Assembly: GCA_029007115.1 (NCBI GenBank)
Contig: JAQXHG010000015.1
Location: forward strand, 1 to 53,175
Direction of reading: 5' to 3'
From: a bacterium
Lineage (GTDB): Bacteria > Bacillota_I > Bacilli_A > RF39 > UBA660
DNA length: 53,175 nt
Shown: piece by piece, positions 8,205 to 16,063 of the stretch
Position numbering within the stretch: position 1 is the first letter of the stretch
Layout: each line of letters opens with the position of its first letter
Position numbers and translations under genes: made by a program
The notes under the pieces: generated by a model
Databases searched by the model: none
Seen by the model: the letters and a program-made list of their open reading frames with translations, nothing else
Told to the model about the DNA's origin: nothing

Positions 8205-9785
8205 ATGAAAATATATTTTTTATTATCTTTGATAGTGTATTTGTATTACATAATTTTTAAGTCTAAAAAGTACCTTCATATGCTACAACAAAATTGGTAT
8301 AATGATGGTAATAGATATTTGAAGTGGATTTTAAATAATAGTATTAAAACTTTTTTAACTATTGAATTATTTACATTATTATTTGTTATTGTACCATATA
8401 AATATGTAATATCTATTTTTACTATATTTTATATAATAGCATATTATGTATTTAAGAATAGAATAGGTAAAGAACAATCCAAAAAACCTCTTGTAATTAC
8501 TTCTAGGGTTAAAAGACTTTATGTAACTGTGTTGATTTTGTATTTATTAGGTATTGTTCCCATGATAATTAATTATAGTGAAGATAATCTTAACTTTTAT
8601 TATTTATACTTAGGATTACTTGCATATATTAATCCATTTATGATAATGGTAGCTAATATTATAAATAAACCAATTGAAAAAATAGTGTTTAATCATTATA
8701 AAAAACTTGCTAAAAAGAAACTTTATAGTATGAATAATTTAATTAAAATTGGTATTACTGGTAGTTATGGTAAGACTAGTACTAAGAATGCACTTAATGA
8801 TATCTTGAATGTTAAGTTTAACTCATTTGCAACTGAGAAAAGTTTTAATACAATGAATGGACTTATGATATCTATTAATAATAAATTAGATAAATTTAGT
8901 GATGTATTTATTGCTGAAATGGGTGCTTTTAGGCAAGGTGAAATAAAAGAAAAATGTGATTTTATTAGGCCTCAATATGGTATTTTAACTACTGTTGGAA
9001 CGGCGCACTTAGAAAGTTTTGGTAGTCAAGAAAACATTTGTAAAGCTAAATTTGAACTAATAGAATCATTACCAGACAATGGTATAGCTATACTAAATAT
9101 GGATGATGAGTATCAAGTTAATTATCATATTAAAAGTAAATGTAAAAAGGTTTGGGTATCTATTGGTAATAAAAAAGCTGATGTATGTGCTAGTGATATA
9201 AAATTATCTTCAAAAGGTACTAAATTTACTTGTACGTTTAAAGATACTAAAGAAAAGATAGAACTTGAAACTAAATTATTAGGAAGTGCAAATGTATATA
9301 ATATATTACAAGCGGTAGCACTTGCTTATGAGCTTGGTATGACTTTAGAACAAATTGCAATTGGAGTTCGTAAAATAGCTGTAATTGAGCATAGATTAGA
9401 ACTTAAAAAATATGGGGATATTAATATAATAGATGATGCTTATAATTCTAATCCTGTTGGTTCATCTATGGCAGTTGATGTTCTTGGTATGATGGATGGT
9501 AAAAAGATTATTGTTACCCCAGGTATGATTGAGCTAGGTGATAAACAATATGAATATAACATGGAATTTGGAAGACATATAGCTAAAGTTTGTGATGAAG
9601 TAATATTAATTGGTGAAGAACAAACAAAACCAATACTAGATGGTCTTAAAAAAGAAAAATATAGTGAAGAACATATATATATATTAAATGATGTTAAGAA
9701 AGCTTTTCCATTAATTAAAAAGTTAAGTGGAAAAATAACTTATGCATTACTTGAAAATGATTTGCCAGATATATTTAATGAATAG
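8205..9785 (+). CDS. murF: MurF-type Mur ligase with an N-terminal membrane domain
   Basis: This 526-aa protein likely adds D-Ala-D-Ala to the UDP-MurNAc peptide. The Mur ligase core starts near residue 178 with the P-loop GITGSYGKTS (183-192). It continues with EMGAFRQGE, a central ATPase domain with NMDDEYQ, and the MurF signature DDAYNSNP in the C-terminal domain. Residues 1-155 are unusual: about five hydrophobic helices stand where canonical MurF has its soluble UDP-binding domain. The enzyme is therefore probably membrane tethered. The gene sits between a hydrolase and ddl, which makes its dipeptide substrate. A MurT-like role is less likely because the DDAYN motif is kept and no zinc ribbon is seen. 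Confidence 0.85.
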   Translation: MKIYFLLSLIVYLYYIIFKSKKYLHMLQQNWYNDGNRYLKWILNNSIKTFLTIELFTLLFVIVPYKYVISIFTIFYIIAYYVFKNRIGKEQSKKPLVITSRVKRLYVTVLILYLLGIVPMIINYSEDNLNFYYLYLGLLAYINPFMIMVANIINKPIEKIVFNHYKKLAKKKLYSMNNLIKIGITGSYGKTSTKNALNDILNVKFNSFATEKSFNTMNGLMISINNKLDKFSDVFIAEMGAFRQGEIKEKCDFIRPQYGILTTVGTAHLESFGSQENICKAKFELIESLPDNGIAILNMDDEYQVNYHIKSKCKKVWVSIGNKKADVCASDIKLSSKGTKFTCTFKDTKEKIELETKLLGSANVYNILQAVALAYELGMTLEQIAIGVRKIAVIEHRLELKKYGDINIIDDAYNSNPVGSSMAVDVLGMMDGKKIIVTPGMIELGDKQYEYNMEFGRHIAKVCDEVILIGEEQTKPILDGLKKEKYSEEHIYILNDVKKAFPLIKKLSGKITYALLENDLPDIFNE

Positions 9786-9798
9786 GATGTGATAATAA

Positions 9799-10983
9799 AT
9801 GAAGATTAAATTAGGAGTAATATTTGGAGGAGAGACTGTAGAGCATGAGGTCAGCATTATTTCTGCTCTTCAAGCAATTAAGAATATAGATACTGATAAG
9901 TATGAAGTAATACCAATTTATATTTCAAAAGATAGATTATGGTATACTGGTCATATTTTATTGGATATTGATACATATAAAGATTTTGATAATGTTAAAA
10001 AGTATGCTAAGGAAGTTACTTTATATAAGAAAGATAATACTTATTATTTAGGTAATACTAGAGGACTATTTAGAAAAGATTTGATGGATGTTGATGTAAT
10101 TTTACCAATCGTACATGGAAATAATGTAGAAGATGGAAGTCTTGCTGGCTTATTAGAAAGTATTGGTATTCCATACGTTGGATCACATGTTTTAGGCTCA
10201 GCACTTGGCCAAGATAAAGTTGTTATGAAACAGGTAATGGCATCTTGTAATTTACCAATAGTTGATTACGTATGGTTTTATGATAATGAATATTTAGATG
10301 ATAAAGATGGAATATTAAAGAAAATAAAAAAGCTTGGATATCCAGTTGTAGTAAAACCTTCAACACTTGGAAGTAGTGTAGGAATAAGAGTTGCTAAGAG
10401 TGAAAAAGAAATTGAAGAATGTATAGATGAGGCAATAACTTATGATAATAAAATTGTTATCGAAAAAATGATAGATAATCTTGTTGAGGTTAATTGTAGT
10501 GTTCTTGGAAATTATCAATTCCAAAGAGTAAGTGTTTTAGAAGAAGTTATGGGAGAAGATGAAATATTAAGTTATACTGATAAATATATTGGTTCTTCTA
10601 AGACTAAAGGTACTGCAAGTAAGGGTATGGCTTCAACTAGTAGAATTATACCAGCTAGAATCTCAAAAGATTTAACTAATAAAATTCAAGAGACTTCTAA
10701 AGAAGTATTTAAAATACTAAACTTAAGTGGAGTATGTAGAATTGATTATTTGATTAATTCTAAAACAAAAGAATTTTATGTTAATGAACCAAATACAATA
10801 CCTGGTAGTTTATCATTTTATTTGTGGAAAGAAACTAATTTGAGTTATAAAGAATTATTAAGTGAATTAATTCAAATAGCTATCAAAGATTATAAAAATA
10901 AATCAAAAAAAGTTAAGTCATTTAAAACAAATATTTTAGAAGGGTTTAATGGTAGTAAAGGATCTAAAGGTATCAAGAATTAA
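9799..10983 (+). CDS. ddl: D-alanine--D-alanine ligase
   Basis: This ATP-grasp enzyme joins two D-Ala for peptidoglycan. Motifs are the N-terminal IFGGETVEHEVS, the glycine-rich GSSVGIRVA loop, and the C-terminal GVCRIDYL...NEPNTIPG metal-binding segment. The omega-loop carries the Lys-Tyr pair (TDKY) associated with D-Ala-D-Ala rather than D-Ala-D-lactate products. At 394 aa it is slightly long because of a Lys/Gly/Ser-rich tail after residue 370. It is the last gene of the hydrolase-murF-ddl operon and lies 13 bases after murF. A bidirectional terminator follows. Confidence 0.93.
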   Translation: MKIKLGVIFGGETVEHEVSIISALQAIKNIDTDKYEVIPIYISKDRLWYTGHILLDIDTYKDFDNVKKYAKEVTLYKKDNTYYLGNTRGLFRKDLMDVDVILPIVHGNNVEDGSLAGLLESIGIPYVGSHVLGSALGQDKVVMKQVMASCNLPIVDYVWFYDNEYLDDKDGILKKIKKLGYPVVVKPSTLGSSVGIRVAKSEKEIEECIDEAITYDNKIVIEKMIDNLVEVNCSVLGNYQFQRVSVLEEVMGEDEILSYTDKYIGSSKTKGTASKGMASTSRIIPARISKDLTNKIQETSKEVFKILNLSGVCRIDYLINSKTKEFYVNEPNTIPGSLSFYLWKETNLSYKELLSELIQIAIKDYKNKSKKVKSFKTNILEGFNGSKGSKGIKN

Positions 10984-11000
10984 GATAGTGTTTATAAAAA

Positions 11001-11030
11001 GTGAATACGATAGAGTGTATTCACTTTTTT
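11001..11030. terminator. Bidirectional terminator between ddl and murI
   Basis: A perfect 8-bp stem, GTGAATAC / GTATTCAC (11001-11008 and 11017-11024), has T6 on the plus side and a T5 tract on the minus side. It overlaps the murI stop codon and serves both convergent genes. Confidence 0.85.
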
Positions 11031-11749
11031 ACTTTTCTTGTTTTAATAATTCTAATTTTACCTTTAGTTTTAGAAGTATTTTTAATTCTATTAGTTTCTA
11101 AAATATATTTAACTCTTTTTGATACACCTTTATTACCATCTATTATATCTGCATTTGGAAATATTTTTTGAATTTTATTTTTTATATATGGATAATGAGT
11201 ACATGCAAGAACAATAGAATCGTAATTATTATTTTTTTTGTCTTTAAATATATTTTTTAATATTATATCTATTTCTTTTTGATTATTTTGTTCAATTGCA
11301 TTAGCAAGTTTATCACATTTAAGTAATGTAATACTTTGATTTTCTTTTTTATTATTATCAATTAAGATATGCATTCTCTCAGAATCAATAGTTGTAGGAG
11401 TTGCCATTACAAGTATATTCTTGTAGTCATTATCACATGCAATTTTAACAGCAGGTTCAGTACCAATAAAAATGGTATTTGAAAATTCATTTCTTAATTT
11501 TTTTATACATTTTGTAGTTGCTGTATTACATGCAATAATTATTAATTTCACATTATGATTTAGTAATCGACTAACAATTCTTTTAGTTATGTCATATAGC
11601 TCTTTTTCTTCTTTTTCACCATATGGATTATTTTTACTATCTGCATAATAAAGGTAGTTTTCATTAGGTAATATTTTTCTTATTTCTTCTAGTGTTTTAA
11701 GTCCTCCGATACCAGAGTCAAAAATTCCTATATAATTTTCATTGCTCAT
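11021..11749 (-). CDS. murI: Glutamate racemase
   Basis: It converts L-Glu to D-Glu for peptidoglycan. The 242-aa protein has the N-terminal FDSGIGGL, and the two catalytic Cys occur in ACNTATT and ACTHYPY, as in the family. It is a little shorter than the usual 260-270 aa. An AAGGAGAA site precedes the start, and the gene ends in TGA, which is direct evidence that TGA is a stop codon here. It faces ddl across a shared terminator, so three wall-precursor genes cluster here on opposite strands. Confidence 0.93.
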   Translation of the reverse strand: MSNENYIGIFDSGIGGLKTLEEIRKILPNENYLYYADSKNNPYGEKEEKELYDITKRIVSRLLNHNVKLIIIACNTATTKCIKKLRNEFSNTIFIGTEPAVKIACDNDYKNILVMATPTTIDSERMHILIDNNKKENQSITLLKCDKLANAIEQNNQKEIDIILKNIFKDKKNNNYDSIVLACTHYPYIKNKIQKIFPNADIIDGNKGVSKRVKYILETNRIKNTSKTKGKIRIIKTRKVKK

Positions 11750-11895
11750 TTTTATAATTCTCCTTTTTGTAATAATATCAAGTATATTTAATTATACTCT
11801 AGTATTTAGTCTTTTACATATAACTTGTTATAAAAAAAGTTGTATCTTTACAAATAGCAATACATAATATAAATTTAATGCATTTATTTTTACTT

Positions 11896-11906
11896 TATGA
11901 TAAAAT
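11896..11906 (+). promoter_or_regulatory. Extended -10 promoter element
   Basis: TATGATAAAAT lies about 115 bases upstream of the membrane exporter gene at 12022. This would give a leader of roughly 110 bases. The same 11-mer occurs at three other gene starts in the window. Confidence 0.5.
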
Positions 11907-12021
11907 TGATTAAGTAACAATATAATTAATTAGAAGTTAATAATATTTTTTATTAATTATTATTGATTTAAAAATAATATAGAAAGGATAAGTTATTTTA
12001 TAAGATTAACTATTTAAAAAT

Positions 12022-12537
12022 ATGCAAGCAATTATTAATTTTATATTAGATTTATTTAAAGGATTAGAAAGTGTTAAATATGGTAAAGAAATATTGGTTT
12101 TTATTATTTCAATAATGCCAGTATTAGAATTAAGAGGTGGTATATTAGCCTCTTCATTATTAGGAATAAAACCAATTACAGGTTATATAATATCAATTAT
12201 AGGAAATTTTATTCCTGTACCATTTATTCTTTTATTTATAAATAAAATATTAGAACTAATGGGTAAATCTAAAATTAAATGGATAAATAATATTGCTAAG
12301 TGGTTAAATAATAAAGTTGATAAAAACAAATCACAAATAGTAAAATATGGATATATTGGTTTATTATTATTTGTTGGTATTCCACTTCCGGGAACTGGAG
12401 CATGGACTGGATGTCTAATTGCATCAGTGCTCGGTCTTGATAGGAAAAAATCATTTATTTATATAAGTTGTGGAATAATTTTAGCAAGTGTTATTATGAT
12501 GATTTTGTCTTATGGAATACTTGATAATTTAATATAG
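12022..12537 (+). CDS. Small multi-drug export family membrane protein (COG2426)
   Basis: This 171-aa integral membrane protein of the Sm_multidrug_ex family shows the family hallmarks PVLELRGGI near residue 35 and VGIPLPGTGAWTG near residue 120, with about four hydrophobic helices. The family name rests on an old annotation and transported substrates are not established. The start is odd: the best Shine-Dalgarno-like sequence (AGAAAGGA, 11981-11988) lies about 33 bases upstream of the ATG, with a weak 5-bp hairpin (11991-11995/12007-12011) between. A terminator follows. Confidence 0.85.
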   Translation: MQAIINFILDLFKGLESVKYGKEILVFIISIMPVLELRGGILASSLLGIKPITGYIISIIGNFIPVPFILLFINKILELMGKSKIKWINNIAKWLNNKVDKNKSQIVKYGYIGLLLFVGIPLPGTGAWTGCLIASVLGLDRKKSFIYISCGIILASVIMMILSYGILDNLI

Positions 12538-12563
12538 TTTACAAGGATGATGTAAAATTAAAA

Positions 12564-12590
12564 AGCTTGGCTTTAATGGCCAAGTTTTTT
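12564..12590 (+). terminator. Intrinsic terminator
   Basis: The hairpin CTTGGC / GCCAAG, extended by flanking pairs, with a 7-base loop is followed by T6. Confidence 0.8.
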
Positions 12591-12620
12591 CGTGTATTAT
12601 TAAATTGGAAGTGAAATAAT

Positions 12621-13322
12621 ATGGTACAGTTATATTTATTAATTGCAATATTTCCAATTTATTTAATAGGTTTATACATTTATAATAAAGATAAAGAAAA
12701 AGAACCTATTAGTTTTTTATTTAAACTATTATTTGCAGGTTTATTATCAGCAATAACAGTTATATTTTTTAGTACATTAATATATTTGTTTGGATTTGCC
12801 ATAGACACTATTAACATGAGTACTTATGATATATTAATTTATTCTTTTTTACATGTAGCTAGTGTTGAAGAAGGTGCAAAACTATTATATTTATATTTAT
12901 TTGCTTATAAAAGTAAATATTATGATTATACATTTGATATGATAGTATATGGTGTTTTTGTATCTTTAGGATTTGCTTTATTTGAAAATATAATATATAT
13001 ATTTAATTATGGAATGAAAGTAGGGTTGCAAAGAGCAGTAACAGCGATAATAATACATGCTTGTTGTGGAGTTATGATGGGATTATTTTTAGGAAAAGCT
13101 AAAGTAAAAGAACTTAATAATAATCAAATATCATATGCTTATAAAATATTTTCATTTTTAATACCTGTGTGTATACACGGAATGTATGATTTTTGTGCTT
13201 TTACAGGATCATTAGAAAATTTAATAATTGTATTAATAATTGTATTAGCAACTTGTATTGTTTTTGTAAATTATAATAGTTCTATTGATAAAAAATTAAT
13301 AGATAGTGTTGAAAGTAATTAA
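12621..13322 (+). CDS. prsW: PrsW-family intramembrane protease
   Basis: This 233-aa polytopic membrane protein has the PrsW/RceI-type motifs in order: VEEGAK (about 80-85), FENIIY (about 120-126), HACCGVMMG (about 148-156) and HGMYDF (about 187-192). These conserved Glu and His residues line the active site of this superfamily (Abi/CAAX-like). In Bacillus PrsW cleaves an anti-sigma factor, but no anti-sigma or sigma gene is adjacent here, so the target is unknown. Its stop codon overlaps the stop of the convergent sirtuin gene by 4 bases. Confidence 0.88.
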   Translation: MVQLYLLIAIFPIYLIGLYIYNKDKEKEPISFLFKLLFAGLLSAITVIFFSTLIYLFGFAIDTINMSTYDILIYSFLHVASVEEGAKLLYLYLFAYKSKYYDYTFDMIVYGVFVSLGFALFENIIYIFNYGMKVGLQRAVTAIIIHACCGVMMGLFLGKAKVKELNNNQISYAYKIFSFLIPVCIHGMYDFCAFTGSLENLIIVLIIVLATCIVFVNYNSSIDKKLIDSVESN

Positions 13323-14035
13323 TGTAGACTATTAAATATATTTTTTAAATTATCATTAATAACTAAGTTTGCACGATTATCATATGGTGTGGAAGTTTTA
13401 TTTAATATTACTAAATACTTTCCTTTAAAATAGTTAATTAATCCACTTGCTGGGTATACATTAAGTGAAGTCCCTGCAATTATTAGCAAATCACAATTTG
13501 ATATTAGTTTAATAGATTGTCTTAAACAATTATCATCTAGCATTTCTCCATACAATACTACATCAGGCTTAATAATCCCACCACATTGACAAATGGGAAT
13601 ATCGTTGCAATTAAACACATATTTTGCATCATAAAACTTATTACATTTAGTACAATAATTTCTGTATATTGAACCATGTAATTCATATACTTTTTTATTA
13701 CCTGCTTTTGAGTGAAGACCATCTATATTTTGCGTGATTATTCCTTTTAATTTATTTTCTTTTTCTAATTTAAATAAAAATTTATGAGTAATATTTGGTT
13801 CTTTATCCAAAGCATTCATTTTATCTTTATAAAAATCATAAAATTCTTTAGTATTATTATAAAAGAAAGAGTTACTTAAAATTTCTTCTGGATTATATTT
13901 ATATTTCATATTATATAATCCATCCTCACTTCTAAAATCTTTAATACCACTTTCTGTAGATACTCCTGCGCCACCAAAAAACACTATATTATTAGATTCA
14001 TCAATCATTTTTTGTAAAATATTTATTTTTTTCAT
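13319..14035 (-). CDS. cobB: Sir2-family NAD-dependent protein deacylase
   Basis: This 238-aa sirtuin has the NAD-binding GAGVSTESGI (22-31) with DFR, then TQNIDGLH, the catalytic His in YELHGS, and a four-Cys zinc site (CTKC and CQCGG types, with an extra Cys between). The motif PDVVLYGE follows. Length and motif order are those of small bacterial class III or U sirtuins that deacetylate lysines on metabolic enzymes. The gene is divergent from the RluA gene, with only about 54 bases between them. It converges on prsW with overlapping stop codons. Confidence 0.93.
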   Translation of the reverse strand: MKKINILQKMIDESNNIVFFGGAGVSTESGIKDFRSEDGLYNMKYKYNPEEILSNSFFYNNTKEFYDFYKDKMNALDKEPNITHKFLFKLEKENKLKGIITQNIDGLHSKAGNKKVYELHGSIYRNYCTKCNKFYDAKYVFNCNDIPICQCGGIIKPDVVLYGEMLDDNCLRQSIKLISNCDLLIIAGTSLNVYPASGLINYFKGKYLVILNKTSTPYDNRANLVINDNLKNIFNSLH

Positions 14036-14063
14036 AATTTAATTATACATTATTTATACGAAA

Positions 14064-14072
14064 TGGTATAAT
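14064..14072 (+). promoter_or_regulatory. Extended -10 element before the RluA gene
   Basis: TGGTATAAT carries the TGn extension plus a perfect TATAAT. It lies 17 bases before the ATG, so the leader is very short. Confidence 0.5.
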
Positions 14073-14089
14073 ATTTTAGGGATTATTTT

Positions 14090-14749
14090 ATGAAAAAAAA
14101 TGACAACAAAAAACTAAATATATATTTTGAAGATAAACATTTACTTATTGTTTATAAAGAAGGTGGATTATCTACTATTAATAATGATAAATATAAAGAT
14201 AGTTTGTATTCAAAAGTATATGATTATTTACATAAAAAGAATCAAAAAGTTTTTGTTGTACATAGATTAGATAGGGATACTAGTGGTTTAGTTATATTTG
14301 CAAAAAGTGAAAAAGTAAAATTAATGCTTCAAAATAATTGGGAAAATGTAGAAAGAGAGTATATAGCAATTGTTCATGGCAACACTAAAAGTGAAGATAT
14401 TATAAAATCTTATTTAAAAGAAACGAAGACTTTATATACATATTATACAAATGATAAGAATGGTAAATATTCAGAAACTAAATATACTAAATTATTTTCT
14501 AATAATAATTATTCTTTACTTAGAATAAATTTAATAACAGGAAGAAAAAATCAAATTAGAGTACATATGAGTGATAATAAAACTCCAATACTTGGTGATA
14601 AAAAGTATGGAAAAAAAGATGGTTTTAGAAAAATGATGCTTCTTGCTAATAAAATTGATTTTATTCATCCAATTACTAAACAAAGAATATTAATAAATTT
14701 AGAAATTCCTGATAATTATAAGAAAGTAGTTGGTTGTAGTGAAAGATAG
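14090..14749 (+). CDS. RluA-family RNA pseudouridine synthase
   Basis: It isomerises specific uridines in rRNA or tRNA to pseudouridine. The signature HRLDRDTSGL with catalytic Asp61 is present, followed by REYIAIVHG, RINLITGRKNQIRVHM and GDKKYG. The protein is 219 aa with no S4 domain, like the short RluA/TruC group. The start follows an AGGGAT sequence. Its last 11 bases overlap the following gene if that gene starts at 14739. The exact target uridine cannot be assigned. Confidence 0.9.
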   Translation: MKKNDNKKLNIYFEDKHLLIVYKEGGLSTINNDKYKDSLYSKVYDYLHKKNQKVFVVHRLDRDTSGLVIFAKSEKVKLMLQNNWENVEREYIAIVHGNTKSEDIIKSYLKETKTLYTYYTNDKNGKYSETKYTKLFSNNNYSLLRINLITGRKNQIRVHMSDNKTPILGDKKYGKKDGFRKMMLLANKIDFIHPITKQRILINLEIPDNYKKVVGCSER

Positions 14750-15269
14750 AAAGATTTATGTGGTTTTAACTCAAACATATACTTGTATTGCAAGAGCAAT
14801 AAAAATTATATCACATGAAAAATATTCTCATGCATCTATTGCATTTGATGATAAATGTGTAGAAATGTATTCTTTTGGTAGAAAATATATAAATTTTCCT
14901 TTTTATGGAGTTTTTAAAAGAGAACATATAGATTCAGGTCTATTTGCTAAAAATAAAAATTGTTTAATTGCTATATATGAAATAAATGTAACAGAAAGAC
15001 AATATATTGAAATAAAAAATAAGATAGAAGAAATCAAAAATACAAATAAAGGATATAATATAATAGGTTTATTGCTTGCTATATTCAAAATAAAACTACA
15101 TAGAAATAAATATTATTGTTCAGAATTTGTTTATGAAGTATTATCTAGTGATAATGTTAATGTATATAATAAAAATAAAATAATATTTAAACCAGAGGAT
15201 TTAGTTGATAATAAAAAATTTAACATTATATATGAGGGGAAGATTAGAGATTTTATTCTGAATAGCTAA
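14739..15269 (+). CDS. YiiX/YebB-like permuted papain-fold protein
   Basis: This 176-aa protein shows the circularly permuted NlpC/P60 order typical of the YiiX/YebB (C92) group. A His in KYSHASIAFD comes first (near residue 31 of this start) and the Cys follows in YYCSEFVYE (near residue 127). The segment between includes a short hydrophobic stretch (IIGLLLAIF) rather than a clear signal peptide. Such proteins are thought to be cysteine peptidases, amidases or acyltransferases, sometimes on lipids. Start choice is uncertain: GTG at 14739 or TTG at 14730 in the same frame. Both overlap the RluA gene, which implies coupling. The 3' end overlaps the convergent sortase by 17 bases. Confidence 0.78.
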   Translation: MKDRKIYVVLTQTYTCIARAIKIISHEKYSHASIAFDDKCVEMYSFGRKYINFPFYGVFKREHIDSGLFAKNKNCLIAIYEINVTERQYIEIKNKIEEIKNTNKGYNIIGLLLAIFKIKLHRNKYYCSEFVYEVLSSDNVNVYNKNKIIFKPEDLVDNKKFNIIYEGKIRDFILNS

Positions 15270-15975
15270 CTTCTTTTTTTATTAATTTAGCTTGAACTAC
15301 TAATTTTTTATATTTACCATTACATGTAGATAATGTAAGTATTATATCATCTGGAGTAACTATGGTATTAAAATTATATATCGAGCGATAAAGTGATGTA
15401 TTTATATACATAATAAATTCATTTCGTGTGTCAAAATTAGTTGTTAAATAATAATCTTCATTTTTTATAATATATATAGAAAATATTTGCCATAAAGTCA
15501 CTTCATTTTTTGTTATAACTTTTATTATTTGATTATTTTCATTTTTATACCATGATTCTTCTAATACATTAAATAAACTTCCAAACATAGTTTTATCTTT
15601 CCTTGAGTGTCCATATAATATATTATTTTTACTTAAGTTATCAATATCATTTCTGTAATCCAAAAATATCCATCCAGCACTATTTTCTTCTTTATTGAAA
15701 GAATGATTTAAATAATATGAATTATTCTTTGTTTGAACAAATGGGTAATTAATATTAGTGTTATTTACTATTATCCATCCAACTGTATCACTATTATATT
15801 TTACTAAAGTATCAAAATTAATATTAGAATTGATGTTTGAATTATTCTGTAACTCATCAATTATGGTACTATTCTTATTATTATCGATTTTCCATTTTAC
15901 TATATTAATTAAACTAAATGTAGCTGTTCCAATGCACATAATTAGTATTATGATAAGTAAAATTTTCTTTTTCAT
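15253..15975 (-). CDS. Class B-like sortase with Lys at the Arg position
   Basis: This 240-aa membrane-anchored transpeptidase has an N-terminal helix at 4-26 and then a sortase domain with NTNINYPFVQ, the catalytic His in YGH (His123) and Cys in TLSTC (Cys218). The conserved active-site Arg that normally follows in a RxVV context is Lys224 here (KKLVVQAKLI). The rest of the domain is well preserved. No LPxTG or NPQTN-type substrate is encoded in the window, so the substrate must lie elsewhere. The gene lies just downstream of the PBP1 gene on the same strand, which fits a cell-surface role. Confidence 0.87.
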   Translation of the reverse strand: MKKKILLIIILIMCIGTATFSLINIVKWKIDNNKNSTIIDELQNNSNINSNINFDTLVKYNSDTVGWIIVNNTNINYPFVQTKNNSYYLNHSFNKEENSAGWIFLDYRNDIDNLSKNNILYGHSRKDKTMFGSLFNVLEESWYKNENNQIIKVITKNEVTLWQIFSIYIIKNEDYYLTTNFDTRNEFIMYINTSLYRSIYNFNTIVTPDDIILTLSTCNGKYKKLVVQAKLIKKEVSYSE

Positions 15976-16063
15976 TGCTAATATTATACATCATCGTTAT
16001 GAATAAATAAATATTGTTTTTTTGATTTTATAATATAAAATAACAACTTAAATAAAAATAATA

